DNA of 54,241 bases from GYS-P2D sp964414425 (lineage in GTDB: Bacteria > Bacteroidota > Bacteroidia > Chitinophagales > Saprospiraceae), in the NCBI GenBank assembly GCA_964414425.1, contig CAYPWL010000026.1:1-54241 (forward strand), given 5' to 3'. Made by a program: the position numbers and the translations under genes. Each line of letters starts with the position of its first letter. The stretch's first letter is position 1. Below the pieces are notes generated by a model, which ran no database searches, was not told where the DNA came from, and was given only the letters and a program-made list of their open reading frames with translations. Of this stretch, positions 16,084 through 25,342 are shown in pieces.

Positions 16084-18600
16084 TTACCCGCCAATTCCGC
16101 CGCCTTGACCGCCACCGCCGCCACCTTGGCCGCCTTGACCTTCGCCAGAGTCTTGATCGGTATTCTTGATCTTGCTCTGTCTTTGACGGAAGTCCACCTT
16201 ACCAAACTTGTACCTCACATTGACCCCAAATGACCTAAATGGTAAAGTAAAGCCCGACACCTGCGAAAAGCTCGGCGTCTCTTGTGTTGTGTTAAAAGTG
16301 AGGTTTTCTCTGATTGGATTAATAACCCGTACACCTATACTCCATGGTCCTAAGTCCTTACGCAATCCTACCCCTACTATAGAAAATGCAGGCGTATTTC
16401 CCTGTAGCGTGGGCTGCTCAGAACGCAAGAAGCTGAAGAAGTCCGCTTTAACTGTTCCACTAAAGCTATACTCCCCACTACCAAAGAATTGGTACTGTAC
16501 ATCTTGATTAGTCAGCTGTTCTCCATTGACGATACCGGAGCCATCATATGTGAAAAAGTCTCCCCCAAATCTAATATTGAGCTTGTTGATGGACTTATTG
16601 ACGAATAGGTTGATGCCAAAAGAATTATTCGTACCCACATTGTCAAATGTGTTGACAGATAACTCTACTACCTCCCCACTAGATGTAGTAATGTCACTAA
16701 TCTCCAATATGTCCTCTATGATATCATCAGATCTGCGATAATATGCCGATCCAAAAATATTGAAGCCCGCTACTCTCGTATTGTACGATAACTCAATCTG
16801 ATCCGTGATCTCAGGATCAAGCAATGGATTACCCACCTGTACATTGGTGATATTAGAATTATTGAAGAATGGATTCACATTTCTCAGACTTGGACGCTGA
16901 ATCCTTCTACTGTAGCTTACCTTAAGATTTCTAAAGTTCTTAAGTGGTCTACTAATCGTAAAATTAGGTAACCAATTATCATATGAATTGGTGAAGTTGA
17001 ATCCGGCATTATCATCAAACTCCCCTGCAATCTCCGTACGCTCATATCTTACCCCGGTGATGAAATTTAACTTACCAACAGAATAGCTTAACTGACCATA
17101 TCCAGCATATACATCTTGATCATAACCGAATACATTGGATTGATTAACATCAAGAACAGCCTCCCCATTGATGATATCCGAAAATCTTGAATCACTGGTG
17201 ATATCTCTGAGAACCGCCTTCGCTCCTGTCTCCAGTTTAAATGACTTAGGCAAAGGATGCGTGTAATCTACCTGTATGGTATTCTCCCAGTTATCACCAT
17301 CGTTAAAGATGTTTTGTACTCTTTCAAACTCCGCAAATGAGCCTGTACTAACAATGTCATTTTCGGTATCCTGATCTCCTTTGGACAGTTGGTAAGCTAT
17401 GACTAACTCTCGCCCTTCGTCCTCTTCAAACTTCTTAGTATAATCTGTATTCCAGTCAAAACCACTAAACAAGTTGTCTCCTACATTGGCATTGTTGAAT
17501 GTGAACAGGGTCGCTCCTGTAGCGTCTCTTTGTGTTCCTTCGAAGTTGCCATCTGTGTCAAACCCAAACCCTCTAAGGGTAAAAGAAGTGTTGATCGCAT
17601 TATAGGCATTGAAATCATAAAATGCACTCGCTGTACTATTGAATCCCAGTCGGGAGGTATTCTGTATACCCGATTGATTGAGCGTAGTCTCGATACCTCC
17701 TACTGTTGTAACCCGGTTCAACTCAAAGGTCCCATCAACAGGATGCGAATAAAATACCGACCCACTGATGGTTGACCCAAATCGCCCCTTACCTACATTG
17801 AGGTTGCCCGACACATTGCTCTGCCGATTACCAACAGCCCCGTTGAATGAGCCTGCAACCCCTTCTACACTACCTTTCTGTGTGACGATGTTAATGATCC
17901 CTGCGCTACCCTCTCCATCATACTTGGCGCCAGGTGAAGTGATCACTTCAACTCGCTTGATCTGATCTGCTGGAAACAGCTTAAGGGCATCTGCCACATT
18001 AGATGAGAACATCCCCGATGGCTTGCCATTGATAAGGATTCTTACATTCTCAGAGCCCCTGATCGACACATTACCCTCTGGGTCTACAGATAGGTTAGGC
18101 ACCTTACGCAGGACATCAGTAGCATCACCGCCTGCGACAGAACTATCGTCCTCTGCATTGAAAACAATACGATCTATCTTATTTTCAAATAAGGCCCGCT
18201 TCTCAGTAATCTGTACCTCATCAAGGACGTAGTCCGTTGAGCTTAACTGTATAGCACCGAGGCTATAATCAGGCTTCTTCTTAGTTGTCTCTATCTCTCG
18301 GATGATCTTGGCTGTATAACCCAAGAATGACACCTCTATATCGTACTTGCCTGGAGCAATCTCAGTGAAGCTAAAGTCTCCATCATCCTCACTCAATGTA
18401 CCATTGATGATTTTTTCTTTACCATTTCGTCTAAGTGAGACAGTAGCAAACCCCACAGGCTGCCCAGTTAGTGAGTCTACTACAGAGCCTGTGACTTTGC
18501 CCTTAATTTTTGGGCCTCCGCCTCCGCCAAAGCCACCAAATTGGGCTGACATCAAAGTAGCGCACGTCAAGAGTGTTAGTATAAGTAGAAGTTTTTTCAT
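16084..18600 (-). CDS. outer-membrane beta-barrel receptor with carboxypeptidase-regulatory-like domain (TonB-dependent type)
   Basis: The 838-residue protein has a signal peptide (MKKLLLILTLLTCATLMSAQ), a carboxypeptidase-D regulatory-like domain (about 30-115, GSVVDSLTGQPVGFATVSLRR), a plug domain (about 130-240, VLRKVPNLSVDPEGNVSIRG and SAGIINIVTQKG), and a long barrel of the OMP_b-brl_3 type. Family members import large ligands through the outer membrane, usually with TonB, or act with secreted partners; the ligand is unknown here. Glycine runs flank the mature chain, just after the signal and over the last ~20 residues (GQGGGIGG). Such tails are frequent in this subfamily. No SusD gene is adjacent, so this is not a classic polysaccharide locus. 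Confidence 0.9.
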   Translation of the reverse strand: MKKLLLILTLLTCATLMSAQFGGFGGGGGPKIKGKVTGSVVDSLTGQPVGFATVSLRRNGKEKIINGTLSEDDGDFSFTEIAPGKYDIEVSFLGYTAKIIREIETTKKKPDYSLGAIQLSSTDYVLDEVQITEKRALFENKIDRIVFNAEDDSSVAGGDATDVLRKVPNLSVDPEGNVSIRGSENVRILINGKPSGMFSSNVADALKLFPADQIKRVEVITSPGAKYDGEGSAGIINIVTQKGSVEGVAGSFNGAVGNRQSNVSGNLNVGKGRFGSTISGSVFYSHPVDGTFELNRVTTVGGIETTLNQSGIQNTSRLGFNSTASAFYDFNAYNAINTSFTLRGFGFDTDGNFEGTQRDATGATLFTFNNANVGDNLFSGFDWNTDYTKKFEEDEGRELVIAYQLSKGDQDTENDIVSTGSFAEFERVQNIFNDGDNWENTIQVDYTHPLPKSFKLETGAKAVLRDITSDSRFSDIINGEAVLDVNQSNVFGYDQDVYAGYGQLSYSVGKLNFITGVRYERTEIAGEFDDNAGFNFTNSYDNWLPNFTISRPLKNFRNLKVSYSRRIQRPSLRNVNPFFNNSNITNVQVGNPLLDPEITDQIELSYNTRVAGFNIFGSAYYRRSDDIIEDILEISDITTSSGEVVELSVNTFDNVGTNNSFGINLFVNKSINKLNIRFGGDFFTYDGSGIVNGEQLTNQDVQYQFFGSGEYSFSGTVKADFFSFLRSEQPTLQGNTPAFSIVGVGLRKDLGPWSIGVRVINPIRENLTFNTTQETPSFSQVSGFTLPFRSFGVNVRYKFGKVDFRQRQSKIKNTDQDSGEGQGGQGGGGGGQGGGIGG

Positions 18601-18766
18601 AGTTGCGATCCTAAATCTTATAACCGTCGATGATCATATATGGTTACAGATAGTGTTGAAATATATGTGCTATATAACATAACCAATGATGAGAAGCACA
18701 TTTTTTAGATAAACTCATAGCGTTTACTGATGAAAGCCTGTTTTTAGATTCAAAATTTACCCGACG

Positions 18767-20983
18767 TTAACTGTTGAGCCAATAAGTCACCTTAAGCACA
18801 ATTGATCTATTTCTGATATCAAAAGCAAACCGATCACTCGGATCACCAGGATTGCCCGTGAAATAGTTATCCGTATACACAATGAACAAATCAGACACGG
18901 GTGCAAATCGCCACTGAAATCTTGAATTAATATTAGTATTCTTAGATTGAGTATTGTATTGTAGAAAGGTGGTAAAAAACACCTCTTTAGAAAACGTATA
19001 ATCTATCCTCGGACCTATCAAAAAAGTACTTCGAGTACCTTCCAAATGCGGAACATCAAAGAGGTTATAATTATAGTTTATGGCCACGGAAGCCTTCGGA
19101 ATGTTGCGCCAGGTCACGTCTCCCCTAAAACCATACCTTGACCCATTAAAGTACCCTCCAATAAATGTCCTAAGACTTGCTTGGAGATCCTTGCGACCGT
19201 CACTACGGATACTACTGAAGAAGTTAATATAATTATACTCTGTATCAGCAGGTAGCGCCAAGGACTCCGTACCTGTTGGATCAAAATCGTCAAATAAAAA
19301 TATGTAGGTATTAGAGACACCAACTGCAACACGTGCAGTATTTGGCAATTGCGCATTGATCTCAAAGTTGATAGACCTATCGGTTAAACCCAATTCTGGT
19401 TGCCAGATGAACTCTGAGGCCAACTCAAATTCATACTGGTTAATCACATCATTACGGGGATAAAACGTAAGCCTCGTCCTGGGGCTGGCACTCCAATAAT
19501 TAGAGCGGCGTATGAAGCCTACTTCGGCATTATAATCTTCGCTGACGTGCTCATGTCTCCAGCCTAAGCCAAATGCTCTGGTAGAATAATTGAGTTCCGC
19601 ACCATGCGAGATAGGCGTCGAAGTCTGATCTGGTGTAAATGAGGCATGCGTAAAGGTCTTTCCAAATAGCGTATTTGCCTCATTGGCATAATTGAAGTCC
19701 ACGCCAAAGACTCTGTTATATCTATTTTGTCCAAGTTCCTCCGCATTTCGAGCCGATACTAGCTTATTAACTCCAATAAAGCTGATGTTAGATCTCCCCA
19801 GAACTTGTTGCTGCAATGCCAATACTGAAAAGTTAGCCCCACTTATGCCATTGGTGAGGTCATTGGCCGTCTGTACATTGAGCAGCCCTATTCGAGTTTT
19901 ATCGTTGAGCTTGCCACTGAGTCTGGCACCACCGTAGATTCTATTTTGTACGGTCTCCCCATCATCATTAGACCCTACTCCTATCCTACGTGAGAAGAAT
20001 GGATTAATATTATTGAAACCAAACTCACCAAACAAGTCTGCATTCTCTAGGAAAAACTGCCTGCGTTCAGGAAAAAATATTTCAAAGCGCGACAAGTCGG
20101 TGATCTGTCTATCTACCTCTACCTGCGAGAAATCAGGATTGACCGTTAAGTCCAGATTCAAACCAGAAGTAATCCCAATCTTAGCATCACCACCTATACT
20201 CGGGTTGAATTCTCCGGAAGTATCATTTTCAAAGTCTCTACTATACGTCGAGGCAATGAATGGTATGAATGAAAAACTCTTCCTTTTAGAGTAGATAGGT
20301 TCCTCCCACTCCATTATCCCGTTTTTAGCGAGACTAACTAAAGGAAGATTGTTAGGTATCCCAGTCCATGTCGTCCACTCGTTCGCCTGAGTATCAAATC
20401 TGTAAGCTCCTAATTTCCATTGTTTACTCCCTTCGGAAAAGCGTAATGCCCCGAAAGGTATCTTCAACTCTGCAGTGTAATAACCATCAAAGATATGAGC
20501 CTCTCCCCACCACTTATTATCCCAAGACTCATCGAAGTTAGCGAAGCTGTTGCCACCTCTGGTTATCACCCCTTCTCTGATGACACCTTCTGGATTGATC
20601 CCAAAGAAATAAGCATTAGTCTCATCTGAGAAGCTATCAAAGACGAATGTGATATTGTCATTACCCCCAGCACGATAATCTCGCCTTAATGTGTTGACCC
20701 GCCAATCATTACCAAGACCACGGCACTTAACTCCGACATAGAGGAACTCATCATCGTAGGCCATATAAAACTCAGTCTGACTCGTTGCTGGAGTGGTATC
20801 ATTTGGGAAATATTGTATGAATTGGGAAGAAGGAGTACACTCTAACCAGAATGGCTCTTCCAACTTTCCGTCGAGCTCTATTTGATCTGATATTTTCTTG
20901 ACAAAAGCATATCTGCCCAAATCATTTTGACCAAACAATGAAAGTCCCCAAAGGAGCATAAAAACAAGTAGAAATCGTCCCAT
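18767..20983 (-). CDS. DUF5916 protein with N-terminal CBM9-like domain
   Basis: The 738-residue protein has a signal peptide (MGRFLLVFMLLWGLSLFGQ), then a family-9 carbohydrate-binding-like domain (about 25-220; QIELDGKLEEPFWLE, YMAYDDEFLYVGVKCRG), and a DUF5916 barrel-like region to the end (LDLTVNPDFSQVEVD, FFPERRQFFLENADLF, IRNRSIVLKVTYWLNS). DUF5916 proteins are common, mostly uncharacterised outer-membrane proteins of Bacteroidota. The CBM9-like part may bind glycans, but this is not tested. The gene has its own promoter-like element upstream, so it need not share a transcript with the barrel gene. Confidence 0.88.
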   Translation of the reverse strand: MGRFLLVFMLLWGLSLFGQNDLGRYAFVKKISDQIELDGKLEEPFWLECTPSSQFIQYFPNDTTPATSQTEFYMAYDDEFLYVGVKCRGLGNDWRVNTLRRDYRAGGNDNITFVFDSFSDETNAYFFGINPEGVIREGVITRGGNSFANFDESWDNKWWGEAHIFDGYYTAELKIPFGALRFSEGSKQWKLGAYRFDTQANEWTTWTGIPNNLPLVSLAKNGIMEWEEPIYSKRKSFSFIPFIASTYSRDFENDTSGEFNPSIGGDAKIGITSGLNLDLTVNPDFSQVEVDRQITDLSRFEIFFPERRQFFLENADLFGEFGFNNINPFFSRRIGVGSNDDGETVQNRIYGGARLSGKLNDKTRIGLLNVQTANDLTNGISGANFSVLALQQQVLGRSNISFIGVNKLVSARNAEELGQNRYNRVFGVDFNYANEANTLFGKTFTHASFTPDQTSTPISHGAELNYSTRAFGLGWRHEHVSEDYNAEVGFIRRSNYWSASPRTRLTFYPRNDVINQYEFELASEFIWQPELGLTDRSINFEINAQLPNTARVAVGVSNTYIFLFDDFDPTGTESLALPADTEYNYINFFSSIRSDGRKDLQASLRTFIGGYFNGSRYGFRGDVTWRNIPKASVAINYNYNLFDVPHLEGTRSTFLIGPRIDYTFSKEVFFTTFLQYNTQSKNTNINSRFQWRFAPVSDLFIVYTDNYFTGNPGDPSDRFAFDIRNRSIVLKVTYWLNS

Positions 20984-20994
20984 ATGAATCGATG

Positions 20995-21023
20995 TAAAGA
21001 TAGCAGCAGCCTATCGAGTACAA
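20995..21023 (-). promoter_or_regulatory. promoter-like element for the DUF5916 gene
   Basis: On the minus strand, TTG (21023-21021) is followed after 18 bases by TATCTTTA (21002-20995), one base off TAnnTTTG. It lies 12 bases upstream of the ATG, giving a very short leader. Confidence 0.45.
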
Positions 21024-21081
21024 CTGAAATATTACTTAATAAGTTGTTAACGTGAAGTCATATTGACGTCAAAATCACCTA

Positions 21082-21966
21082 TTAACAGATCACTTTGAGC
21101 GAGGCAGGCATAATCTTAAATTCGAGTTCTCCTGCTTCGATGGGATATCCTTCGCCATCAATATGCATGTAAGAATCCTCGTAGGCCGTAATCTTGACAG
21201 AGGTAGTCATCTCGGTACTGGCAAAGTGACTCTTGTGGATACGCTTCGCAAAAAATCGCCATGCATTACCAAAATAATCCATCTTATGAGCATCATGGAT
21301 TAACATCGTATTCATAAGGCCATCACATTCATCTGCGTCAGGAGCAACTGTAAAGTGATATCCGAACATAGATCCATTGGCGACATTGACAGATAAGAAC
21401 TTCCCGTCATACTCCTTGTCATCGACCTCCACTTTGTAGTGACAGTTCTTATACTTGACGCTCTCCATAATGGCGCCTTTGAAGTAATTAGAAAATCCAC
21501 GTTTAGAACTTTGCTTAGTCCTATACGCTACCAGTCCATCCATGCCGACTCCCGCCATATTAATGAAGAATCGATCATTGACTGAGCCGCTATCTATATA
21601 TTTCGTTTTGAACTGCGCAATCCTGTGCAAGGCTCGTTTCTTGCTGCGGCCGATACCCAAGTGCATTGACAATCCATTACCTGAGCCACCAGGGACTATA
21701 CCGAGTGGCATATCAGAATATACCAGGGCAGAGGCTACTTCATTGAGCGTACCGTCACCTCCTACTGCTACTACTGCGTCGTAGTTCTCTCCTAAAGCAC
21801 TCTGAGCAATCTCGCTAGCATGACCCGCATACTCAGTAAAGACTACTTCTGCATTAAACTGACGGGCAGGTATAAATCTATCTATGAGCGCTGGCACTCT
21901 ATCCTTAGAGTGATATCCCGCAAACGGATTAACAATGAATAATATATTCCTCTTGTTATCCCTCAT
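21082..21966 (-). CDS. diacylglycerol/sphingosine kinase family lipid kinase
   Basis: The 294-residue protein has the DAGK catalytic fold. NILFIVNPFAGYHSKDR opens it, and VVAVGGDGTLNEVASAL with LGIVPGGSGNGLSMHLGI forms the nucleotide site. The family phosphorylates diacylglycerol, sphingoid bases, ceramide or related lipids at the inner membrane. It is the last gene of a minus-strand run with gtrA, the PgpA-like phosphatase and myo-inositol-phosphate synthase, two bases after gtrA. That makes a lipid substrate of the inositol-lipid pathway likely, possibly a ceramide. The exact substrate cannot be read from sequence. Confidence 0.88.
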   Translation of the reverse strand: MRDNKRNILFIVNPFAGYHSKDRVPALIDRFIPARQFNAEVVFTEYAGHASEIAQSALGENYDAVVAVGGDGTLNEVASALVYSDMPLGIVPGGSGNGLSMHLGIGRSKKRALHRIAQFKTKYIDSGSVNDRFFINMAGVGMDGLVAYRTKQSSKRGFSNYFKGAIMESVKYKNCHYKVEVDDKEYDGKFLSVNVANGSMFGYHFTVAPDADECDGLMNTMLIHDAHKMDYFGNAWRFFAKRIHKSHFASTEMTTSVKITAYEDSYMHIDGEGYPIEAGELEFKIMPASLKVIC

Positions 21967-21968
21967 CT

Positions 21969-22391
21969 CTATCTAAAAACAAAATATCGTTGCATCGGAA
22001 AATTATAACATGCTCCTACGAATATAGCTACAATAATAGCAGAGTATTTCTCATCAATGTGTAATCCCTCCGTCACTAGATAGATACCGACAGTATTTAA
22101 TAGTATAGAACCCACTACAACAGCTCCGAATCTCAGACTCTGCTTAGTTATAACGACGTCCTTGTTTTTAAATGTCCAATTGCGCCCTAATGTGAATGCC
22201 ACCGTTGCCCCTACACATCCTCCAATGAACTTTGCTATGGGATAATAAATCCCTACATACTCCGATCGTAACAATAAAAAGACCAGGTAGTCACATAGAG
22301 TTGCAGTGTAAGCGCTAGCGTTATACCTCAAGAAAGAAGTAATCAATGGAACCTTAAAGACTGTTGCTTTCTGTTCTGTCACGACTGCCAC
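21969..22391 (-). CDS. GtrA family membrane protein
   Basis: This 140-residue protein has four membrane helices and GtrA hallmarks: LITSFLRYNASAYTATLCDYLVFLLL, FTLGRNWTFKN, and NFPMQRYFVF at the C-terminus. GtrA proteins are thought to help flip or present polyprenyl-linked sugars for cell-envelope glycosylation. Its start overlaps the PgpA-like gene by 13 bases, and the lipid kinase follows after two bases. In this locus it might move a lipid-linked headgroup or sugar, which is an inference from context only. Confidence 0.88.
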   Translation of the reverse strand: MAVVTEQKATVFKVPLITSFLRYNASAYTATLCDYLVFLLLRSEYVGIYYPIAKFIGGCVGATVAFTLGRNWTFKNKDVVITKQSLRFGAVVVGSILLNTVGIYLVTEGLHIDEKYSAIIVAIFVGACYNFPMQRYFVFR

Positions 22392-22846
22392 GCTATCAAT
22401 AAAAGTATTATCCTCAAGGCTATATTGGCATATATGCCTGCCACTACATCATCTACTAACACGGCCCAGTTAGTTTTGATTTCATCAAACCGTCTTATTC
22501 CAAATGGCTTCACAATATCGAAAGCTCTAAATAGGAAGAATGCTAATATCAATGAAGTCCAACTGATAGGAATCAGGATGATTGTAATCCAATATCCGAT
22601 CATCTCATCGACTACGATGCGTTGATCATCATCCTCCCACTCATCCTCGAGCACACCTATGCTCCATAGCCCTGCGGCGTAAAATGCAATGGTCAGAATT
22701 ATAGGTATATATAGACTGTCTGAAACTCCACTGACATAGATCAGGGCACTAATTAAAAAAGCCACGGCAGTACCCCAAGTGCCCGGACCAGGCTTAATAA
22801 AACCTGAGCCAAATCCAGAGGATATTACCACGGCTAGTCTTTTCAT
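22379..22846 (-). CDS. pgpA: phosphatidylglycerophosphatase A-like phosphatase, candidate phosphatidylinositol-phosphate phosphatase
   Basis: The 155-residue protein matches PgpA: SSGFGSGFIKPGPGTWGTAVAF at the start, VVDEMIGYWIT in the middle, FFLFRAFDIVKPFGIRRFDE, and LVDDVVAGIYAN with the conserved acidic pair. PgpA normally dephosphorylates phosphatidylglycerophosphate. In Bacteroides inositol-lipid loci a PgpA-like protein is the candidate enzyme that removes phosphate from phosphatidylinositol-phosphate. It lies 57 bases after the myo-inositol-phosphate synthase gene and overlaps gtrA, so the inositol role is plausible, but housekeeping PgpA activity is equally possible. The gene symbol names the family. 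Confidence 0.88.
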   Translation of the reverse strand: MKRLAVVISSGFGSGFIKPGPGTWGTAVAFLISALIYVSGVSDSLYIPIILTIAFYAAGLWSIGVLEDEWEDDDQRIVVDEMIGYWITIILIPISWTSLILAFFLFRAFDIVKPFGIRRFDEIKTNWAVLVDDVVAGIYANIALRIILLLIAWQS

Positions 22847-22903
22847 ATTAGAGAGTCTATTATATATACGACTCCTCTGAAGAGCCCGAATATAGTAATC
22901 TAT

Positions 22904-24217
22904 CTACTCTTCGTAATAATCGAGACCTAAATGTGTAATGATCTCTTCGCCTGCTATATGTCTGATGGTATTCTTTAGCTTCTCGAACTGCTTGAATAAA
23001 TCATGCTGAGGATATAATCCTTCTTTAGTCTGTGGAGACTTCAGGTAAAATGACAACCATTCTTGTATTCCTTTCATCTCTGATCTCTTAGCAAGATCAA
23101 GGAGTATGGCTAAGTCTAATACCAATGGTGCCGCTAATATGGAGTCACGACAAAGGAAATCCACCTTAATCTGCATCGGGTATCCAAGCCAGCCTTTGAT
23201 ATCAATATTGTCCCATCCTTCCTTGTTATCACCTCTTGGGGGATAGTAATTGATTCTTACTTTATGGTACATATCACCATATAGCTCTTTGTGAAGATCA
23301 GGCTCGAGGATCTGCTCAAGCACACCGAGTTTAGAAACTTCTTTAGTCTTGAAGTTATCCGGATCGTCAAGTACTGCACCGTCTCTGTTACCAAGGATGT
23401 TAGTAGAGAACCAGCCATCTATACCTAAGTATCTTGCTTTTAATCCCGGAGCTAACACTGTCTTCATAAGTGTCTGTCCAGTCTTAAAATCCTTACCTGC
23501 TATAGGCGTACCCGTCTGATGGGCTAATTCTACCATTGCTGGCACATCACATGATAGATTTGGTGCTCCGTTAGCATATGGTATCCCCATCTTAACCGCC
23601 GCATAAGCATATATCATACTCGGCGCAATTGCTGGATCGTTATTTCTAAGGCCTTCTTCGAGTGCCTCAACCGTCTCATGTACAGCTCCTTGCTCTATAT
23701 AGATCTCTGTAGAGCCACACCATACCATGACAACTCTGTCACAGCCATTCTCTTCTTTAAATTTTTTGATATCCTCCATGAGTTGCTCAGCCAGGTCCAT
23801 CTTAGTAGCACCTGTCTTAACATGAGAGCCCTCTAATCTCTTGACATAGTTCTTATCAAAAACCGCCTTCATCGGCTTAATAGCCGATAACTCATCTTTG
23901 ATTTCGTCCAGTAATCGCTGGTCCAATACCTCAGCATGAGATGCTGCCTCGTATACATTATCCTCAAATAAATCCCATCCCCCAAATACTAAGTTATCTA
24001 ACTGAGCAAGTGGCACAATATCATTTACGTTAGGCTTTCGGTTCTCTGTACGCTTACCCAGACGGATAGTACCCATCTGAGTGAAAGCACCTATTGGCTG
24101 GCCTAATCCTCGTCTTACTGCAATACATCCAGCTACAAAAGTCGTAGCTACCGCTCCCATCCCTGGCAATAATATACCTAACTTACCAGTGGCTGGAGAT
24201 GCTAATAGTTTACCCAT
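22904..24217 (-). CDS. inositol-3-phosphate synthase (myo-inositol-1-phosphate synthase)
   Basis: The 437-residue enzyme converts glucose 6-phosphate to inositol 3-phosphate with bound NAD, the committed step of inositol synthesis. It has the NAD-binding loop GKLGILLPGMGAVATTF, the block AGKDFKTGQTLMKTVLAPGL that contains the catalytic lysine, and LGNRDGAVLDDPDNFKTKE, all typical of the family. This prokaryotic form is shorter than the eukaryotic one. A strong promoter lies upstream (24268-24297) and the PgpA-like gene follows. The neighbouring CDP-alcohol phosphatidyltransferase and Aur1-like enzyme say the inositol is destined for lipids. Confidence 0.95.
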   Translation of the reverse strand: MGKLLASPATGKLGILLPGMGAVATTFVAGCIAVRRGLGQPIGAFTQMGTIRLGKRTENRKPNVNDIVPLAQLDNLVFGGWDLFEDNVYEAASHAEVLDQRLLDEIKDELSAIKPMKAVFDKNYVKRLEGSHVKTGATKMDLAEQLMEDIKKFKEENGCDRVVMVWCGSTEIYIEQGAVHETVEALEEGLRNNDPAIAPSMIYAYAAVKMGIPYANGAPNLSCDVPAMVELAHQTGTPIAGKDFKTGQTLMKTVLAPGLKARYLGIDGWFSTNILGNRDGAVLDDPDNFKTKEVSKLGVLEQILEPDLHKELYGDMYHKVRINYYPPRGDNKEGWDNIDIKGWLGYPMQIKVDFLCRDSILAAPLVLDLAILLDLAKRSEMKGIQEWLSFYLKSPQTKEGLYPQHDLFKQFEKLKNTIRHIAGEEIITHLGLDYYEE

Positions 24218-24267
24218 AGAGTTGTCTTTAGAGTGAATTGAAGTTTATCAAATGTCAAAATGGAGCG

Positions 24268-24297
24268 CAAAGTTAAATTTAATGTTGCCAAAATCAA
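24268..24297 (-). promoter_or_regulatory. promoter for the inositol-phosphate synthase operon
   Basis: On the minus strand TTG (24297-24295), 19 bases, then TAACTTTG (24275-24268): an exact match to the Bacteroidota pattern. Downstream bases CTTTGCGCTCCATTTT repeat those at the DUF177-rpmF promoter. This places a transcription start between the PAP2 gene and the synthase gene, so the latter can be transcribed on its own. Confidence 0.75.
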
Positions 24298-24404
24298 CAT
24301 TAAGTTTTGACTTGCTCACTGTATCAGCCGTCTCACTTTTAAAGTCTCAGACAATGTGAGAATTACAAATAATGAATTCTCAGATATTTGAAAAAAACAA
24401 GATC

Positions 24405-25316
24405 TTAACTGATCTGAGCAATATACAATTGGCGTATTCTTTTGAATCTCGCTGTTTTAATAAGTGCATTGACTAACCCATAGGCCAGTAGTGCACATAG
24501 TATGCCTAAAATCGCATCGATGATATAGTGATGTTGAGAATATACAGCTGCGAACCATGTCCCCAACGCCCAGAGTGTGAATAGTAGCATATGCCACTTA
24601 TTTTTCATCTGCCAAGCCGCTAGTATACATAGCACGGGGTAGGCACAATGCAAGGAGGGTATAGCACAGAAGACGTTGCCACCCTTAGCATAAATAGAAT
24701 TAAAAACAGGTGATCCTATTATCCGATCAAATTCTGATAGCAAGCCCTCACTACCCGGTATGGTAAAGTCAGTGCCAACTCCATAGTTGATATAATACCA
24801 AGGCGGTGCTGCAGGATAGATGTAGTATCCTATCATACCAATGATGCAGGTCAATAAAAATGCCGCTCCGAACGTAAAAAGCATTTTTTTGTCTTTGAAA
24901 AAGAGATAACAAGCGTATGCCATCGGCAAGGGCATCCATAAGATGTATGACAGCCCAGCTATGATTGATAATACATCATGGGTGCGAGTTTTAAACCACT
25001 CACTCGGCACAACGGTCTTCCCACCGTTCTCCATACCAAATAATGCGAGCTCAATATTGTAGGGTTCTAAGATGTGGACATCGTTGACCGTATAATTGGG
25101 CAGGGCTGGTAGTGTATCATAAATGATGTAGAATAAAAGGAAGCTCAAGAGTACAAATACCGCCCGATAGGTATATCGATGGATTAACAAAAGGCCCGCT
25201 ACTAATATAATCAAGGCCGTATGATCACTATCCCATCCCACCGTAGATACAATAAGGACAGTAAACAATGCAGCAAAAAGAGATGCTGCTGTAAAACGGT
25301 TCAAAAATTTTGGCAT
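24405..25316 (-). CDS. PAP2 superfamily protein, Aur1/inositol-phosphorylceramide-synthase-like
   Basis: The 303-residue polytopic protein has about six helices and a PAP2 active site: IYPAAPPWYY, then CAIPSLHCAYPV with the catalytic histidine, then YSQHHYIIDAILG with the second histidine and aspartate. The S-x-HHY-x-x-D form and the YPxAPPW segment are those of fungal Aur1 and bacterial inositol-phosphorylceramide synthases, which move phosphoinositol from phosphatidylinositol to ceramide. Its gene follows the CDP-alcohol phosphatidyltransferase by 26 bases and precedes the inositol-phosphate synthase. Together they support an inositol sphingolipid pathway. A simple lipid phosphatase is the alternative. 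Confidence 0.82.
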   Translation of the reverse strand: MPKFLNRFTAASLFAALFTVLIVSTVGWDSDHTALIILVAGLLLIHRYTYRAVFVLLSFLLFYIIYDTLPALPNYTVNDVHILEPYNIELALFGMENGGKTVVPSEWFKTRTHDVLSIIAGLSYILWMPLPMAYACYLFFKDKKMLFTFGAAFLLTCIIGMIGYYIYPAAPPWYYINYGVGTDFTIPGSEGLLSEFDRIIGSPVFNSIYAKGGNVFCAIPSLHCAYPVLCILAAWQMKNKWHMLLFTLWALGTWFAAVYSQHHYIIDAILGILCALLAYGLVNALIKTARFKRIRQLYIAQIS

Positions 25317-25342
25317 TCTGTGCTTTAGGCCCTCAGAGTAAT

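Noticed and set aside
16084..20983. Polysaccharide utilisation locus
   Set aside because: There is no SusD-like gene and no glycoside hydrolase, and the barrel is of the OMP_b-brl_3 type.
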